Below, in pieces: positions 27,012 through 37,930 of a stretch of DNA of 64,000 bases (position 1 is its first letter; each line of letters begins with the position of its first letter). The position numbers and the translations under genes are program-made. Origin of the DNA: Limosilactobacillus caecicola (GTDB lineage: Bacteria; Bacillota; Bacilli; Lactobacillales; Lactobacillaceae); the NCBI RefSeq assembly GCF_943192935.1, contig NZ_CALPCI010000002.1:372001-436000 (forward strand). The letters are read 5' to 3'. A model generated the notes under the pieces. That model saw nothing but the letters and a program-made list of their open reading frames with translations. It did no database searches and was not told the DNA's origin.

Positions 27012-28181
27012 TTATTCTTCACTATCTAATTCTACATCATCAAAGTCATCATCACCATCGTCTTCCGGATCAACTTCGGATAACGGCTTAATGTCAATCT
27101 TATAACCAGTCAGTTGGGCAGCTAAGCGGACGTTTTGCCCGCGCTTCCCAATGGCTAAGGAAAGCTGATCATCAGGGACGACGACCGTGCAACCACGGTG
27201 AACCCGTGGTTCAGCATCTTCGTCGTCCGTTTTTGGTTGGCTTTCTTCAACTTCACCATTATTAGCGTCAAAGATCACCGCCTTAACATCCGCTGGATTG
27301 AGGGCGTTCCGGATAAAGTCTTCAGGTTCTTCTTCGTACTTCACAATATCAATGTTTTCGCCACCCAGTTGGTTAACAATAGTTTGAACCCGTGAACCAC
27401 GAGGACCAACGCAGGTCCCAACGGCATCGACATTGCTATCACGTGAAAAGACAGCGACCTTGGCACGATCACCCGCTTCACGAACGATGCCCTTGATTTC
27501 GACAATTCCTTGACTAATTTCAGGAACTTCCTTTTCAAAGAGCCGCTTCAAAAGGTCTGGGGCAGTCCGACTAACGAAGACTTGTGGTCCCTTGGTGTCC
27601 TTCAGTACCCGGGTCACGTAGACTTGAACATGGTCGTGGGTCCGGTAATGTTCGTTTGGCATTTGGTCGTGTTTGTTCATGGCGGCTTCAACCCCACCGG
27701 TTAAGGTGATGTAAATGTACCGGTTATCTTCACGAGCCACTTCACCATCAACCAGGTCATCCTTCAGCCGGTTGTACTTTTCGTAAATAATCCGCCGTTC
27801 TTCTTCACGGAGTTGTTGCAAGACAACGTTCTTGGCAGTCTGGGCAGCAATTCGACCGAAGTCCTTTGGAGTGACTTCTTCCTTGAAGTCATCACCAATT
27901 TCATAACCATGACTGACATGCATTGCATCCCGCAAACTAATCTGTTCAACCGGGTTAGTGACTTCATCAACTACTTTTTTGCTGGCAAAAACCTTAAAGT
28001 CACCACTGTTTTCATCAATCTTAACTTCAACGTTGGCGTTGTTATCATCGTAATTCTTTTGATAAGCATTCGCTAAGGCGTCCGTCAGTGCGTTAATGAT
28101 GACTTCTTTTTTAATGCCCTTTTCCTTTTCCAAAACATCCATTGCACCAAGCAATTCTGCTTTTTGTTTTTTTGTGCTCAT
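27012..28181 (-). CDS. nusA: Transcription termination/antitermination factor NusA
   Basis: 389 residues. Binds RNA polymerase and nascent RNA, stimulating pausing and intrinsic termination. N-terminal domain with EKEKGIKKEVIINALTDAL, S1 domain (about 130-200), then KH domains with GTCVGPRGSRVQTIVNQLGGENIDIVKY and LAIGKRGQNVRLAAQLTGYKIDI. An acidic C-terminal tail (DPEDDGDDDFDDVELDSEE) ends the protein. No C-terminal repeats like those of E. coli, as is usual for Firmicutes. Confidence 0.97.
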   Translation of the reverse strand: MSTKKQKAELLGAMDVLEKEKGIKKEVIINALTDALANAYQKNYDDNNANVEVKIDENSGDFKVFASKKVVDEVTNPVEQISLRDAMHVSHGYEIGDDFKEEVTPKDFGRIAAQTAKNVVLQQLREEERRIIYEKYNRLKDDLVDGEVAREDNRYIYITLTGGVEAAMNKHDQMPNEHYRTHDHVQVYVTRVLKDTKGPQVFVSRTAPDLLKRLFEKEVPEISQGIVEIKGIVREAGDRAKVAVFSRDSNVDAVGTCVGPRGSRVQTIVNQLGGENIDIVKYEEEPEDFIRNALNPADVKAVIFDANNGEVEESQPKTDDEDAEPRVHRGCTVVVPDDQLSLAIGKRGQNVRLAAQLTGYKIDIKPLSEVDPEDDGDDDFDDVELDSEE

Positions 28182-28200
28182 TGATCGAATTTACTCCTTT

Positions 28201-28680
28201 TTAAATTTTCACAGCCAAACGGGCCTTTGCAATTAGTTTTCGTTGAACCGTCAAAGTCTTATGACGGGTCTTATCTAAATAGTCGATGGTCAGCTCATCG
28301 GGAGTGACAGATTGTAGGTCCCCCTCATAGGCCTTTTTACCATCAATCGCTTGGTAGAGCGAAATATGAACATACTGACCAATCGCTCGTTGATAGTCCT
28401 CTTCCCGTTTTAAAGGACGCTCCGCACCAGGGGAAGAAACCTCTAAAAAGTAGGCTTGGGGAATTGGATCGGGATCACAGTTATCTAGCGCTTCGCTTAA
28501 TTGATCACTGACGGTCACACAATCTTCCAAGGTAATGCCGCCATCTTTATCAATGTAAACGCGCAAGTACCAGCTATGACCCTCTTTGACAAATTCAATA
28601 TCAAAGAGGTAAAAGTTGTATTGATCAAGAATCGGTTGAACAAGGCCGGTCACAGCCTGAATAACATCTTTCGTGCTCAA
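28201..28680 (-). CDS. rimP: Ribosome maturation factor RimP
   Basis: 159 residues from a TTG at 28680 with GGAGG 7 bases upstream; the frame is open further upstream but only into the leader hairpin. RimP assists 30S maturation. Motifs: [51 protein letters not shown]. First gene of the nusA-infB operon. Confidence 0.94.
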   Translation of the reverse strand: MSTKDVIQAVTGLVQPILDQYNFYLFDIEFVKEGHSWYLRVYIDKDGGITLEDCVTVSDQLSEALDNCDPDPIPQAYFLEVSSPGAERPLKREEDYQRAIGQYVHISLYQAIDGKKAYEGDLQSVTPDELTIDYLDKTRHKTLTVQRKLIAKARLAVKI

Positions 28681-28704
28681 ATTGTCACCTCCAATTAATG
28701 GCAA

Positions 28705-28732
28705 TAAAAAGAGCGAGCATCCCTGCTCACTC
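28705..28732 (-). terminator. Intrinsic terminator in the rimP-nusA leader
   Basis: GAGTGAGCA, loop GGGA, TGCTCGCTC (one G-U pair), then T5 on the minus strand. It lies after polC but also downstream of the promoter at 28757-28785 that drives rimP-nusA, so the operon has to be read through it. In Bacillus subtilis, NusA controls its own operon through NusA-stimulated termination in the leader; the same logic is possible here. Confidence 0.85.
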
Positions 28733-28756
28733 CTTTCCGAAGTTATTAACGTTATT

Positions 28757-28785
28757 ATCATACCATTAATCTTCTAAAAACACAA
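28757..28785 (-). promoter_or_regulatory. Promoter of the rimP-nusA-infB operon
   Basis: TTGTGT (28785-28780), 17-base spacer, TATGAT (28762-28757) on the minus strand, just before the polC end and upstream of the leader terminator. Confidence 0.65.
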
Positions 28786-28788
28786 GCA

Positions 28789-31700
28789 TTAGAGTTGGTC
28801 AAAGAGGCTCAACTGGTTCTCGTCCGGCAGACCGTCGAGAACATGCTGGTCATCCATAAATTGAATGATGGTTTGTGAGACCTTCCCCCGCTCTGCAAGG
28901 TCTTCTTTGGATAAGAATGGTTTTTCTTCCCGGGCGGCCACGATTTGCTTAGCCACGTTCATTCCAAGACCCGGAATGGCCCGGAAAGGTGCAATGAGGG
29001 TATCGCCATCAACTAACCAGGCGGACGCGTCGGACCGTTCAAGGTCAACCATCTTGAATTTATAACCTCGTTCTAGCATTTCATTCGCTAATTCCAGGAT
29101 TGTCATCAGGCTCTTTTCCTTGGCCGAGGCGTCATTCCCCTTATCATTGATTTCCTTGATCGCTGCCTTTACGGCATTCTTACCGTGGGCCATGGCAACA
29201 ACATCAAAGTCATCTGCCCGAACCGAGAAGAAGGCCGCGTAATAAATCAGTGGGAAGTAAACTTTAAAGTACGCAATCCGGAGCGCCATCAGCACATAGG
29301 CCGCCGCGTGGGCCCGGGGGAACATGTACTTAATCTTCAAACATGAGTCAATATACCATTGCGGAACGTTGGCTTCATGCATTTTTTCCTGCCACTCATC
29401 TGGAATTCCCCGACCGTGACGAACTGATTCCATGACTTGGAAAGAAGTTTCAGAATCAAGGCCGTAGTGAATCAAGTCGGTCATGATGTTATCACGACAA
29501 CCAATCACGTTGGCGATGGTGGCGACCCCATCCTTAATCAGTTCTTGAGCGTTATCAAGCCACACCCCAGTCCCGTGGGACAGTCCAGAAATCTGGAGCA
29601 ATTGTGAGTAATTCTTGGGGTGAGTATCTTCCAACATACCACGAACAAACCGGGTTCCGAATTCTGGTAAGCCAAGGGTCCCCGTTTCCGAATTAATCTG
29701 TTCTTCCGTCACGCCCAATACTTCTGGACTGGAGAACAGGCTCATCACCCCGGGATCGTCCATTGGGATGGTTTGCGGATTAATCCCAGACAAATCTTGC
29801 AAGGCCCGAATCATCGTTGGATCATCATGACCCAGAATATCCATCTTCAAGATATTATCGTGAATGGAATGGAAATCAAAGTGAGTGGTTTCCCAAGCGG
29901 CATTTTGATCGTCGGCTGGGTACTGCACCGGCGTAAAGTCGTAAATATCCATATCATCAGGAACGATAATAATCCCCGCCGGGTGCTGACCAGTGGTCCG
30001 CTTTACACCGGTGGCTCCCTTGGCCAAGCGGTCTTCTTCGGCACCACGGAATTCTTGGTCGGTATCCCGTTCATAGGCTTTGACATAACCATACGCCGTC
30101 TTATCAGCAACCGTACCGATCGTCCCGGCCCGGAACACGTTCTTTTCACCGAACAAAACCTTCATGTAGTTGTGGGCAATTGGCTGATAGTCACCTGAAA
30201 AGTTCAAATCAATATCCGGAACCTTATTCCCCTTAAAACCAAGGAAGGTTTGGAACGGAATATCATGACCATCTTTAATCATCAAGGTCCCACACTTTGG
30301 ACACTTTTTATCCGGTAAGTCATAACCAGAGCTATATTCACCTTTAGTATAAAAATGATTGTATTGACAATTTGGGCAACGATAATGTGGCGGAAGCGGG
30401 TTAACTTCGGTAATTCCTGAAAGTGTGGCGACCACACTTGAACCCACCGAACCACGTGAACCAACCAGGTAACCGTCCTTATTAGACTTCGCCACCAGCC
30501 GTTGGGCAATTAGATAAATAACGGAGAACCCGTTCTTAACGATACTATCCAGTTCCAGCTTCACCCGGTCATAGACAAGTTTTGGTAGCGGATCACCATA
30601 CCACTTTTTGGCAGTCGCCCAGGTCCGGTCCTGAATTTCTTGCTCTGCCCCCTTCATATGAGGAGTGTACAAACGATCTTCGACCGGACTAATGTCTTCG
30701 TCCACCGCATCGGCTACCTGGTGAGGATTGTCCACCACGATTTGGTGAGCCACCTCATCCGGCAAGAAATCAAACAACTGGAGCATTTCATCAGTCGTCC
30801 GGAAATGGACCTCTGGTCGTTGGGTCCGGTTCAGCGGGTTGGCGCCACCTTGGGAATTAATCAGGATTTTCCGGTAAATGGCATCTTCGGGATTCAGGTA
30901 GTGAACGTCACCAGTAGCCACAACCGGTTTATTGAGTTCGTCACCTAGTTTGATCATGTTCTTGATGATTGCTTCGAGTTGCTGGTCCCCAGAAATCACC
31001 TTTTGTTCGAGCAAGGGACTGTAGTTCGGCTTTGGTTGAACTTCTAAATAATCATAAAAGTCAGCCTTCGCCTTGGCTTCCTCATATCCCTTTTGCATCA
31101 TGGCGGTGAACACTTCCCCACTCGCACAAGCAGAGCCGACCAGTAATCCTTCCCGGTAACGTTTAAGAACACTCCGCGGAATCCGTGGAACCCTGTAGAA
31201 GTACTTGACGTTGGATTCAGAAACGAGCCGATAGAGATTTTTGAGGCCCGCTTGATTCTTGGCAAGTAACGTGACGTGGAATGGCCGTGCGTGGCGGTAA
31301 GCGCCATTATCAGTCATGTGCTTATTAAGGTCATCAACATAAACCACCTGGTAGCGCTTCTCCGCATCCTTCAAGAAAATGTGCAATAAGTGACCAGTCG
31401 CCTCGGCATCATAGTTTGCCCGGTGGTGGTGTTCGAGGGAAACCTTGAACTTCTTACTCAAGGTATTGAGCCGGTACCCTCGCAAATTCGGGTAAAGGAA
31501 ACGGGCTAATGGCAAGGTATCAATTACCGGTCGCTCAATTTCTGGCATGCCATGACGACGATAACCAGTATTCATAAAGCCCATATCAAAGGAAACGTTA
31601 TGCCCAGCAATGATCGAGCCTTCACAGAAGTCACGGAACATTTGGAAAACTTCTTCTTCTGATTTGGAACCGCGAACCATGTCATCGGTAATACTCGTTA

Positions 31701-33132
31701 ACTCGGTTGTCTGTTCTGACAACGGGAACCCGGGATCAATGAATTCATCAAACCGATCTAAAACCTTACCATCTTTCATTTTCGTTGCGGAAAGTTCGAT
31801 CACTTTATCATAAATCGCTGACAACCCAGTTGTTTCTACGTCAAAAATGACGTAGGTGCTATTCAGCAAGTGGTCGTGATTTTCGTTGTAGACCAACGGA
31901 ATTCCGTCATCAACGACGTTAGCTTCGACACCATACAACATCTTAATCCGGTGTTCCTTCTTTTTTCCATCATAGGCGGCCTTGTAAGCTTCTGGGAAGC
32001 CTTGGACACCCGCATGGTCAGTAATCGCAATGGCTGGTTGTCCCCACTTAATTGCCTGGTTGACGTAATCGGAGATGGAGTTGGTTGCGTCCATCGTAGA
32101 CATGTTAGTGTGCAAGTGAAGTTCAATTCGCTTATCGCCTTCCGGGGCCGTATCCTGGCGAACCGGGTGAGAAACAACGTTAATGTCATAGGCATTCAAC
32201 GTCAAATCACGCATAAAGTTATCTTCTTGGACCGAGCCACGTACTTTGACCCATTGGCCCTCATTAATGGCACCAAATTGGGCTTCGTCCTTCTTATCAC
32301 GGGAGAACTTTTTGACCGCAAACGAAGACGTGTAGTCAGTAATTTCTAAAATCATCAGTTGCCGGCCAGACCGGAGTTCCTTGATTTCTTTAGAAAAGAC
32401 ATACCCTTCAACGACAACGTTGCGCTCTTCTTCGGTAATCTCCGCCATTGACGTGACTTCCGCCTTTGGATTAATCTCTTTACCAATTTGGGCAGGACCA
32501 TCCACCGTTGGCGTCGCCCCCGTCTGTTGCTTTTTGGCTTGATCACTTTTGATTTTTGCCAAGGCCTTCTTAACCAGGGCGGCATCAGCAGCTTCTTGTT
32601 TCGCCTTGAGTTCCTTCACGTTTTCTGCAGACGCTGTCTGATCAACCACGGCATGAATACGGAACGGCACAAAGCCAGCCTGCTGATAAGCTTGTTCAAT
32701 CTTGCCCAAAAATTTGTTCACCACAAAATCTTTGACTTGATCATTTTCTAAAGCCAGCTCAACCCGTCCATTATTGACGGTGGGCAATGTCTGCTCGGCG
32801 ATTTCGTATCCCATTCCCCGATCGCCAACTTCTTGCTGGACAATAAACCGCCAATAGTCAGTAATTAATTGGGGGTTGTTCTCTTCGTCATTCGTCCGCA
32901 AAACTAATTTGACCTGGGCATTTGCTAATGACTGAAAGGACATCTGCAAACTGTGGAGCAAGTGGCGGTAAACATCCGCCGATAGCGTGTGGGAAACTAA
33001 CAGGTGGATTTCCCAAATCCGCGATTTTTGATGGACAATTACTTGTTCGACCTGGCCATCAGACAGTGACGGATCTTGATAGTCAATTTGTTTCAGTAAC
33101 TGATTAAATTTTTCTTGTGCATTTAAGGCCAC
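28789..33132 (-). CDS. polC: DNA polymerase III alpha subunit, PolC type
   Basis: 1447 residues, GTG start behind GAGGAGG. Replicative polymerase of low-GC Gram-positives. In order: an N-terminal domain, an OB domain ([18 protein letters not shown]), the PHP domain ([27 protein letters not shown]) interrupted by the proofreading exonuclease ([29 protein letters not shown]). Then come the polymerase core with [12 protein letters not shown] and a zinc finger of the form CPNC...CPKC. A helix-hairpin-helix ([12 protein letters not shown]) and the clamp-binding-like end NQLSLFDQL finish it. Last gene of the large envelope/translation cluster. Confidence 0.98.
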   Translation of the reverse strand: MALNAQEKFNQLLKQIDYQDPSLSDGQVEQVIVHQKSRIWEIHLLVSHTLSADVYRHLLHSLQMSFQSLANAQVKLVLRTNDEENNPQLITDYWRFIVQQEVGDRGMGYEIAEQTLPTVNNGRVELALENDQVKDFVVNKFLGKIEQAYQQAGFVPFRIHAVVDQTASAENVKELKAKQEAADAALVKKALAKIKSDQAKKQQTGATPTVDGPAQIGKEINPKAEVTSMAEITEEERNVVVEGYVFSKEIKELRSGRQLMILEITDYTSSFAVKKFSRDKKDEAQFGAINEGQWVKVRGSVQEDNFMRDLTLNAYDINVVSHPVRQDTAPEGDKRIELHLHTNMSTMDATNSISDYVNQAIKWGQPAIAITDHAGVQGFPEAYKAAYDGKKKEHRIKMLYGVEANVVDDGIPLVYNENHDHLLNSTYVIFDVETTGLSAIYDKVIELSATKMKDGKVLDRFDEFIDPGFPLSEQTTELTSITDDMVRGSKSEEEVFQMFRDFCEGSIIAGHNVSFDMGFMNTGYRRHGMPEIERPVIDTLPLARFLYPNLRGYRLNTLSKKFKVSLEHHHRANYDAEATGHLLHIFLKDAEKRYQVVYVDDLNKHMTDNGAYRHARPFHVTLLAKNQAGLKNLYRLVSESNVKYFYRVPRIPRSVLKRYREGLLVGSACASGEVFTAMMQKGYEEAKAKADFYDYLEVQPKPNYSPLLEQKVISGDQQLEAIIKNMIKLGDELNKPVVATGDVHYLNPEDAIYRKILINSQGGANPLNRTQRPEVHFRTTDEMLQLFDFLPDEVAHQIVVDNPHQVADAVDEDISPVEDRLYTPHMKGAEQEIQDRTWATAKKWYGDPLPKLVYDRVKLELDSIVKNGFSVIYLIAQRLVAKSNKDGYLVGSRGSVGSSVVATLSGITEVNPLPPHYRCPNCQYNHFYTKGEYSSGYDLPDKKCPKCGTLMIKDGHDIPFQTFLGFKGNKVPDIDLNFSGDYQPIAHNYMKVLFGEKNVFRAGTIGTVADKTAYGYVKAYERDTDQEFRGAEEDRLAKGATGVKRTTGQHPAGIIIVPDDMDIYDFTPVQYPADDQNAAWETTHFDFHSIHDNILKMDILGHDDPTMIRALQDLSGINPQTIPMDDPGVMSLFSSPEVLGVTEEQINSETGTLGLPEFGTRFVRGMLEDTHPKNYSQLLQISGLSHGTGVWLDNAQELIKDGVATIANVIGCRDNIMTDLIHYGLDSETSFQVMESVRHGRGIPDEWQEKMHEANVPQWYIDSCLKIKYMFPRAHAAAYVLMALRIAYFKVYFPLIYYAAFFSVRADDFDVVAMAHGKNAVKAAIKEINDKGNDASAKEKSLMTILELANEMLERGYKFKMVDLERSDASAWLVDGDTLIAPFRAIPGLGMNVAKQIVAAREEKPFLSKEDLAERGKVSQTIIQFMDDQHVLDGLPDENQLSLFDQL

Positions 33133-33151
33133 TAAACTTCCTCCTCAAATT

Positions 33152-33195
33152 AAAAATGTGATTAAATCCACGCTGTTTCATTAATCACATTTTTT
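33152..33195 (-). terminator. Terminator-like hairpin between proS and polC
   Basis: AAAAATGTGATTAA (33152-33165) pairs perfectly with TTAATCACATTTTT (33181-33194); the T5 lies at the base of the stem on the minus strand. It probably reduces readthrough from proS into polC. Confidence 0.75.
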
Positions 33196-33205
33196 CACCA
33201 TCATA

Positions 33206-34939
33206 TTATTCAGCTGTTTGGTCAACCAATTGCTTTAATAAGATTTTAACGGTGTTGCTGACTTCTTCGGCCTTCACTTCAACCGTTTCGCCAGTCTTCC
33301 GGATCTTAATTTCGACAATTCCTTCACCGGCCTTCTTACCAACGGTAACCCGGATTGGTAAACCAATCAGATCAGAATCAGCAAACTTAACCCCCGCGCG
33401 TTCCTTCCGATCATCAAGGAGAACTTCTAAGCCAGCCTCTTCAAGTTGCTTGGTAATTTGTTCGGCCATTTCCATTTGTTCTGCCTTCTTGGCATTGACT
33501 GGAATTACATGAACATCATAAGGAGCAATACTGTCTGGCCAAACCAAACCGTATTCATCGGCATTTTGTTCAGCCACTGCAGACAGAACCCGGGAAACCC
33601 CCAGTCCATAACAGCCCATGATCATGTCAACTAAGCGACCATTTTGGTCCAGCACTTGGGCACCCAACTTTTCTGAATAGCCAGTACCCAACTTAAAGAT
33701 GTGACCAATTTCAATTCCGTTAGTAAACTTGATTGGATTACCATCAGGAGCAATTTCGCCTTCCTGAACCGTCCGGAAATCACCAAATTGGTCAACCCGG
33801 AAGTCCCGATCAATATTTGCATTGACGTAGTGATAGCCATCATCATTGGCGCCACAAGCCATGTTGACCAGAACTTTCACGTAATGGTCAGCAAGAATCT
33901 TAACCTCTTCACCAACGCCGACTGGGCCAAGGGAACCAGGGTGCGCACCTAAGTATTTTTGTGCTTGTTCCTCAGTTGCCAAGGTGAGTTCTTCCGCATC
34001 AACAGCATTGGCAACCTTGGTTTCGTTTACTTCATCATTACCGCGCATCAAAACCATCACTGGTTGGTATTCATCCTCACCCATCTTGGCCATGAAGAGC
34101 ATTGATTTGATAATTTGATCAGCGTCGATTCCTAAGCTCGCCGCCGCTTCATCAACGGTATGTGCACCGGTAGTCGCCTTCTTTTCCAGCTCAGCAGGTG
34201 CAGCAGTTTGCTGCACACCGGTGAACTTCGAAGTGGCCTTTTCAAGGTTAGCAGCATAATCGCCATCGGTATAAACAATCACATCTTCACCGATTTCGGC
34301 AGGTGCAGAGAATTCTTGGGAATTATCCCCACCAATCGTACCTGAATCTGCCAGAATAATCTTGTAATCGAGCCCAATCCGGTCAAAAATGTTGCGGTAA
34401 GCCTGAGCCTGTTTATTGTACGCTTCATCAAGGCCCGCTTGATCAGCGGCAAATGAATAGGCATCCAACATTTCAAATTCCTTGCTCCGTAAGACCCCAA
34501 ACCGTGGGCGGGTTTCATCACGGAACTTATCTTGAAGTTGGTAAACGACCAACGGCAATTTCTTGTAGGACTTAATACTGTCGCGTAGAACTTCCGTGAA
34601 AGATTCTTCGTGTGTCGGCCCTAAGACGTATTCCCGATCACTCCGGTCAGTCAGTTTAAACAGGTTATCGCCATACGCTTCATACCGACCAGTTTCTCGC
34701 CAAAGATCAGCTGGCAACAATGCCGGCATAATCATTTCAACAGCATCGGCCTTCTCCATTTCATCGCGAATAATGCCTTCAATTTTTCGAATTACCCGGT
34801 AACCTAACGGCAGGAATGACCATACCCCCGAGGAAATTTGGTAAATATATCCAGCACGCGCCATCATCTTATGGCTTAACGCTTCAGCGTCACTTGGTGC
34901 TTCCTTTTTCGTTGGAATTAAAATTTTTGATTGTTTCAT
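33206..34939 (-). CDS. proS: Prolyl-tRNA synthetase
   Basis: 577 residues, bacterial-type class II synthetase with an editing (YbaK-like) insertion. Motif 1 region SSGVWSFLPLGYRVIRKIE, motif 2 FRDETRPRFGVLRSKEFEMLDAYSF, and motif 3 GCYGLGVSRVLSAVAEQ. The editing domain lies around 230-390 (HPGSLGPVGV, VNMACGANDDGYHYVN), and an anticodon-binding domain ends the protein. It is in the usual place after the site-2 protease gene, 17 bases from its stop. Confidence 0.97.
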   Translation of the reverse strand: MKQSKILIPTKKEAPSDAEALSHKMMARAGYIYQISSGVWSFLPLGYRVIRKIEGIIRDEMEKADAVEMIMPALLPADLWRETGRYEAYGDNLFKLTDRSDREYVLGPTHEESFTEVLRDSIKSYKKLPLVVYQLQDKFRDETRPRFGVLRSKEFEMLDAYSFAADQAGLDEAYNKQAQAYRNIFDRIGLDYKIILADSGTIGGDNSQEFSAPAEIGEDVIVYTDGDYAANLEKATSKFTGVQQTAAPAELEKKATTGAHTVDEAAASLGIDADQIIKSMLFMAKMGEDEYQPVMVLMRGNDEVNETKVANAVDAEELTLATEEQAQKYLGAHPGSLGPVGVGEEVKILADHYVKVLVNMACGANDDGYHYVNANIDRDFRVDQFGDFRTVQEGEIAPDGNPIKFTNGIEIGHIFKLGTGYSEKLGAQVLDQNGRLVDMIMGCYGLGVSRVLSAVAEQNADEYGLVWPDSIAPYDVHVIPVNAKKAEQMEMAEQITKQLEEAGLEVLLDDRKERAGVKFADSDLIGLPIRVTVGKKAGEGIVEIKIRKTGETVEVKAEEVSNTVKILLKQLVDQTAE

Positions 34940-34956
34940 AATTAAGATTACTCCTT

Positions 34957-36231
34957 TTATTTAATGAAGTAGCGCTGAATATCATTCCAGGTCACTAAAA
35001 TCATTAATAACATTAAAAATGCGAAACCGATAAAGGTAACAATGCCCTCCGCCTTTTCTGGAATTGGCCGGCGAATGATTCCTTCAATAATGTTCAGAAC
35101 TAATTTACCCCCGTCTAGTGCGGGAATTGGCAACAGGTTAACAATTCCCAGGTTAATGGAAAGCATTGCCAAAAAGGCTAGCACCCCATTGATCCCTAAT
35201 GAAGTCGCCTGAGAAGTTCCGGCATAGATTGCTACTGGTCCACCAAGGTCATTCAAACTAAAACCGTGGGTGAACATATGACCGAGGACACTAAAAATAA
35301 GGGTCCCGGACAAAATGAATTGGTGCCAACCATACTGGATTCGTGACCGTGCATCAGTCTTTTGCTGTTCGACGATCCCAATTTGGCCCATCGTTTGCTT
35401 GTTACGGCGCACCTTCTTAGGAGTCAATTTAGTCGAATAATGACGACCATTTCGAACATATTGCACCGTCAGTCGTTGACCAGGTTTGCTAGAAATTTGT
35501 GTCGTCAATGCTGTCCAATTTTTGGTCTGATGGCCAGCCACTTTGGTAATCCGGTCACCACTCTTAATTCCGGCTTTCGCAGCAACAGAAGATGATTGAA
35601 CTTTTCCGATCACGTTACTGTTGGTCGGAATTCCTGGAAGCGTGAATCCTAAAATCACAAACACAACCAGGGCAAGGATGAAATTATTCATCGGTCCTGC
35701 AAAATTGGTCATCATCCGGTGCGGCAAACTTGCAGAATTAATTTGCACATCACGGGGCGCAATCCGGATCTCGGTCCCGTCTCGTTCAATCACGTTTGCA
35801 TCGTGGTTAACAGAATATTTTTTGACTTCACTCTCGTCGCCATTCACATAGCCGCTGATCCATAAGCCATCAACTAAGTCTTTGTCGACAATTTGCATTG
35901 GCAGGCCCTGAAATAACGTTGTCTTATCACTTGCATTAATGGTAATCACTTCGTTTTGATCATTTAACTGTAGCGTGACCGGCGTTCCTGGACGCAGGGT
36001 CTCGTCATCATCCTCATCAGCCCCTGCTAAACGAACGTACCCGCCAAGGGGTAATAAACGAATGGTATACGTTGTGCCGTTGTGACGGCTCCACCAAATC
36101 TTAGGGCCCATCCCAATCGAAAATTCACGAACTAGGATCCCAGCGCGTTTGGCGAAGTAGTAGTGACCAAATTCATGAACCAATACCAAGACACCAAACA
36201 CGATAATGAAAGTTATAATTGTGATTAACAA
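34957..36231 (-). CDS. rseP: Site-2 zinc metalloprotease RseP/RasP
   Basis: 424 residues, TTG start behind GAGGTG. Intramembrane protease that cuts anti-sigma factors and leftover signal peptides. The zinc motif HEFGH is in the first helix (VLVHEFGHYYFAKRAGI). A PDZ domain (VQSSSVAAKAGIKSGDRITKVAGHQTKNW) lies in the middle and the third metal ligand in LLPIPALDGGKLVLNIIE. Four transmembrane segments. An insert with charged and polar residues (about 80-175) precedes the PDZ domain. Twelve bases from cdsA. Confidence 0.95.
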   Translation of the reverse strand: MLITIITFIIVFGVLVLVHEFGHYYFAKRAGILVREFSIGMGPKIWWSRHNGTTYTIRLLPLGGYVRLAGADEDDDETLRPGTPVTLQLNDQNEVITINASDKTTLFQGLPMQIVDKDLVDGLWISGYVNGDESEVKKYSVNHDANVIERDGTEIRIAPRDVQINSASLPHRMMTNFAGPMNNFILALVVFVILGFTLPGIPTNSNVIGKVQSSSVAAKAGIKSGDRITKVAGHQTKNWTALTTQISSKPGQRLTVQYVRNGRHYSTKLTPKKVRRNKQTMGQIGIVEQQKTDARSRIQYGWHQFILSGTLIFSVLGHMFTHGFSLNDLGGPVAIYAGTSQATSLGINGVLAFLAMLSINLGIVNLLPIPALDGGKLVLNIIEGIIRRPIPEKAEGIVTFIGFAFLMLLMILVTWNDIQRYFIK

Positions 36232-36243
36232 AGAACCACCTCG

Positions 36244-37032
36244 TTAAATAATCCCCAACAGGTACAGTGCTGGCATGACCATTAACATGCTGTCAAAGCG
36301 ATCTAAAATTCCACCGTGTCCGGGAAGAATTTTACCAGAATCTTTCACGCCGTAATAACGTTTGAGTGCTGATTCAATCAGATCACCAAACTGACCGAAA
36401 ATCGACAGTAGGAATGTGGCCAGAACCATCAAGGCATAATTGTCGTAACCAACATGGAAGAAAATTAGGTAGATCGCTAAAACGACTGTTGCAAAGATCG
36501 TACCAAGCACAGAGCCCTCAATCGTCTTGTGGGGACTCACCTTTGGCGCCAACTTATGCTTACCAAACTGGCGACCAAAAATATAAGCACCACTATCAGT
36601 CAGCCAAACAATTAACATTCCGTACAAAAGGGTCGCAAAGCTAACCGCCCGCGCCTGGACAAACGCATTAAAGCCCATTCCGATATACAGCATTCCTAAC
36701 ACTAGGACACCTGCATCATCAAAGCTGAACCGTCCCTTGTGGATCACCGTATGCAACAAAAGCAAAATGACAATTAAATAAAAAGTGGTTAACCGGTCAA
36801 AATGACTTGGTAACCAGTTCAACCAAGTTTTCGGCATTGTAATGACTGCAACACCAAGATAAGACATAATGGCCCCAAAAGAAGTTAGAAACATCTTCTT
36901 CATAATGAGGATTTCACTCATCGCAACAATCGCTAACACGATTGCCGCAATTTCTAGGGGTAAGTGACCAATTAAAATTAATGGAATAAAGATTGCCAAA
37001 CCGACAACCGCTGTAATAACTCTAGTTTTCAA
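36244..37032 (-). CDS. cdsA: Phosphatidate cytidylyltransferase CdsA
   Basis: 262 residues with seven or eight membrane helices; TTG start. Makes CDP-diacylglycerol from phosphatidate and CTP. The C-terminal signature is complete: GTIFATVVLAIYL... SIFGQFGDLIESALKRYYGVKDSGKILPGHGGILDRFDSM. Lies between uppS and rseP as in most Firmicutes. Confidence 0.96.
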   Translation of the reverse strand: MKTRVITAVVGLAIFIPLILIGHLPLEIAAIVLAIVAMSEILIMKKMFLTSFGAIMSYLGVAVITMPKTWLNWLPSHFDRLTTFYLIVILLLLHTVIHKGRFSFDDAGVLVLGMLYIGMGFNAFVQARAVSFATLLYGMLIVWLTDSGAYIFGRQFGKHKLAPKVSPHKTIEGSVLGTIFATVVLAIYLIFFHVGYDNYALMVLATFLLSIFGQFGDLIESALKRYYGVKDSGKILPGHGGILDRFDSMLMVMPALYLLGII

Positions 37033-37054
37033 AATAGATACTCATCCTTACTAC

Positions 37055-37816
37055 TTATTTCAGTCCACCAAATCGACGGTGACGATGTTGAAAAATACTA
37101 ATGGCCTTTTTTAAAGATTCGCCATCGAAGTCTGGCCAATGTTCATTCATAAATACAAATTCACTATATGCGATTTGCCAGAGCATAAAATTGCTCAAAC
37201 GTTCCTCACCACTAGTCCGGATTAATAATTCCGGATCATCATCAGGAGATAACGGGGCCGTCATCATATGGGCCGCCACTGCGTCCTCAGTGATATCTTC
37301 CGCAGCTAATTCTCCTGTGGCTACCTTTTGGGCAAGTTCACGAGTGGCGCGCACAATTTCATCACGACCACCATAATTAAGTGCGAAATTTAACACCATC
37401 CCAGTGCATTCCGCAGTATCCGCAATCGCATCTTGGACAGCCGCCTGCGTCTTATCTGGTAACTTACTAATGTCTCCCATGACGGTCACCCGAACATTAT
37501 GTTTCACCAAATCGGGGACAAATTTATTGAAAAAACGAATTGGCAGATCCATTAAAAATTTAACTTCCTTCGTCGGCCGCTTCCAATTTTCAGTTGAAAA
37601 AGCGTACAGCGATAGAACTTTGACACCAAGATCACTCGCTGCAATTGTGACCTTCTTAACGGTCTCCATTCCTTGCTGGTGTCCTGCCACCCGTGGCAAA
37701 TGCCGTGCCTGGGCCCACCGACCATTACCATCCATAATAATCGCAATGTGATGGGGAATATTTTGTTCGTCTAATTCATATCCTGTTTGGTGAGTTTCTT
37801 GATTTTGAGAAAACAA
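37055..37816 (-). CDS. uppS: Undecaprenyl diphosphate synthase (cis-prenyltransferase)
   Basis: 253 residues, TTG start behind GGAGG. Builds the C55 lipid carrier for cell-wall synthesis. Catalytic IIMDGNGRWAQARHLPRVAGHQQGM with the essential Asp, LYAFSTENWKRP, NFALNYGGRDEI and the end RTSGEERLSNFMLWQIAYSEF. First gene of the uppS-cdsA-rseP-proS group, separated from frr by a weak hairpin. Confidence 0.97.
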   Translation of the reverse strand: MFSQNQETHQTGYELDEQNIPHHIAIIMDGNGRWAQARHLPRVAGHQQGMETVKKVTIAASDLGVKVLSLYAFSTENWKRPTKEVKFLMDLPIRFFNKFVPDLVKHNVRVTVMGDISKLPDKTQAAVQDAIADTAECTGMVLNFALNYGGRDEIVRATRELAQKVATGELAAEDITEDAVAAHMMTAPLSPDDDPELLIRTSGEERLSNFMLWQIAYSEFVFMNEHWPDFDGESLKKAISIFQHRHRRFGGLK

Positions 37817-37884
37817 ATTGAGCCTCCACTAAACGAATTTTACAATACTCCATTTTACCAGATTTGGGGTAATTTCTCTACAAT

Positions 37885-37925
37885 TTAAACCACAAAGGGT
37901 GCCCCACCCGATGTGCGACACCCTT
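37885..37925 (-). terminator. Weak hairpin after frr
   Basis: AAGGGTG and CACCCTT arms (37895-37901 and 37919-37925) with a long loop and a T-rich but broken tail (TTTGTGGTTT on the minus strand). Partial terminator between frr and uppS. Confidence 0.5.
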
Positions 37926-37930
37926 AGAAA

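Noticed and set aside
31870-32349. A 159-codon frame opposite polC
   Set aside because: Antisense shadow inside an essential gene; no start signals or recognisable domain.
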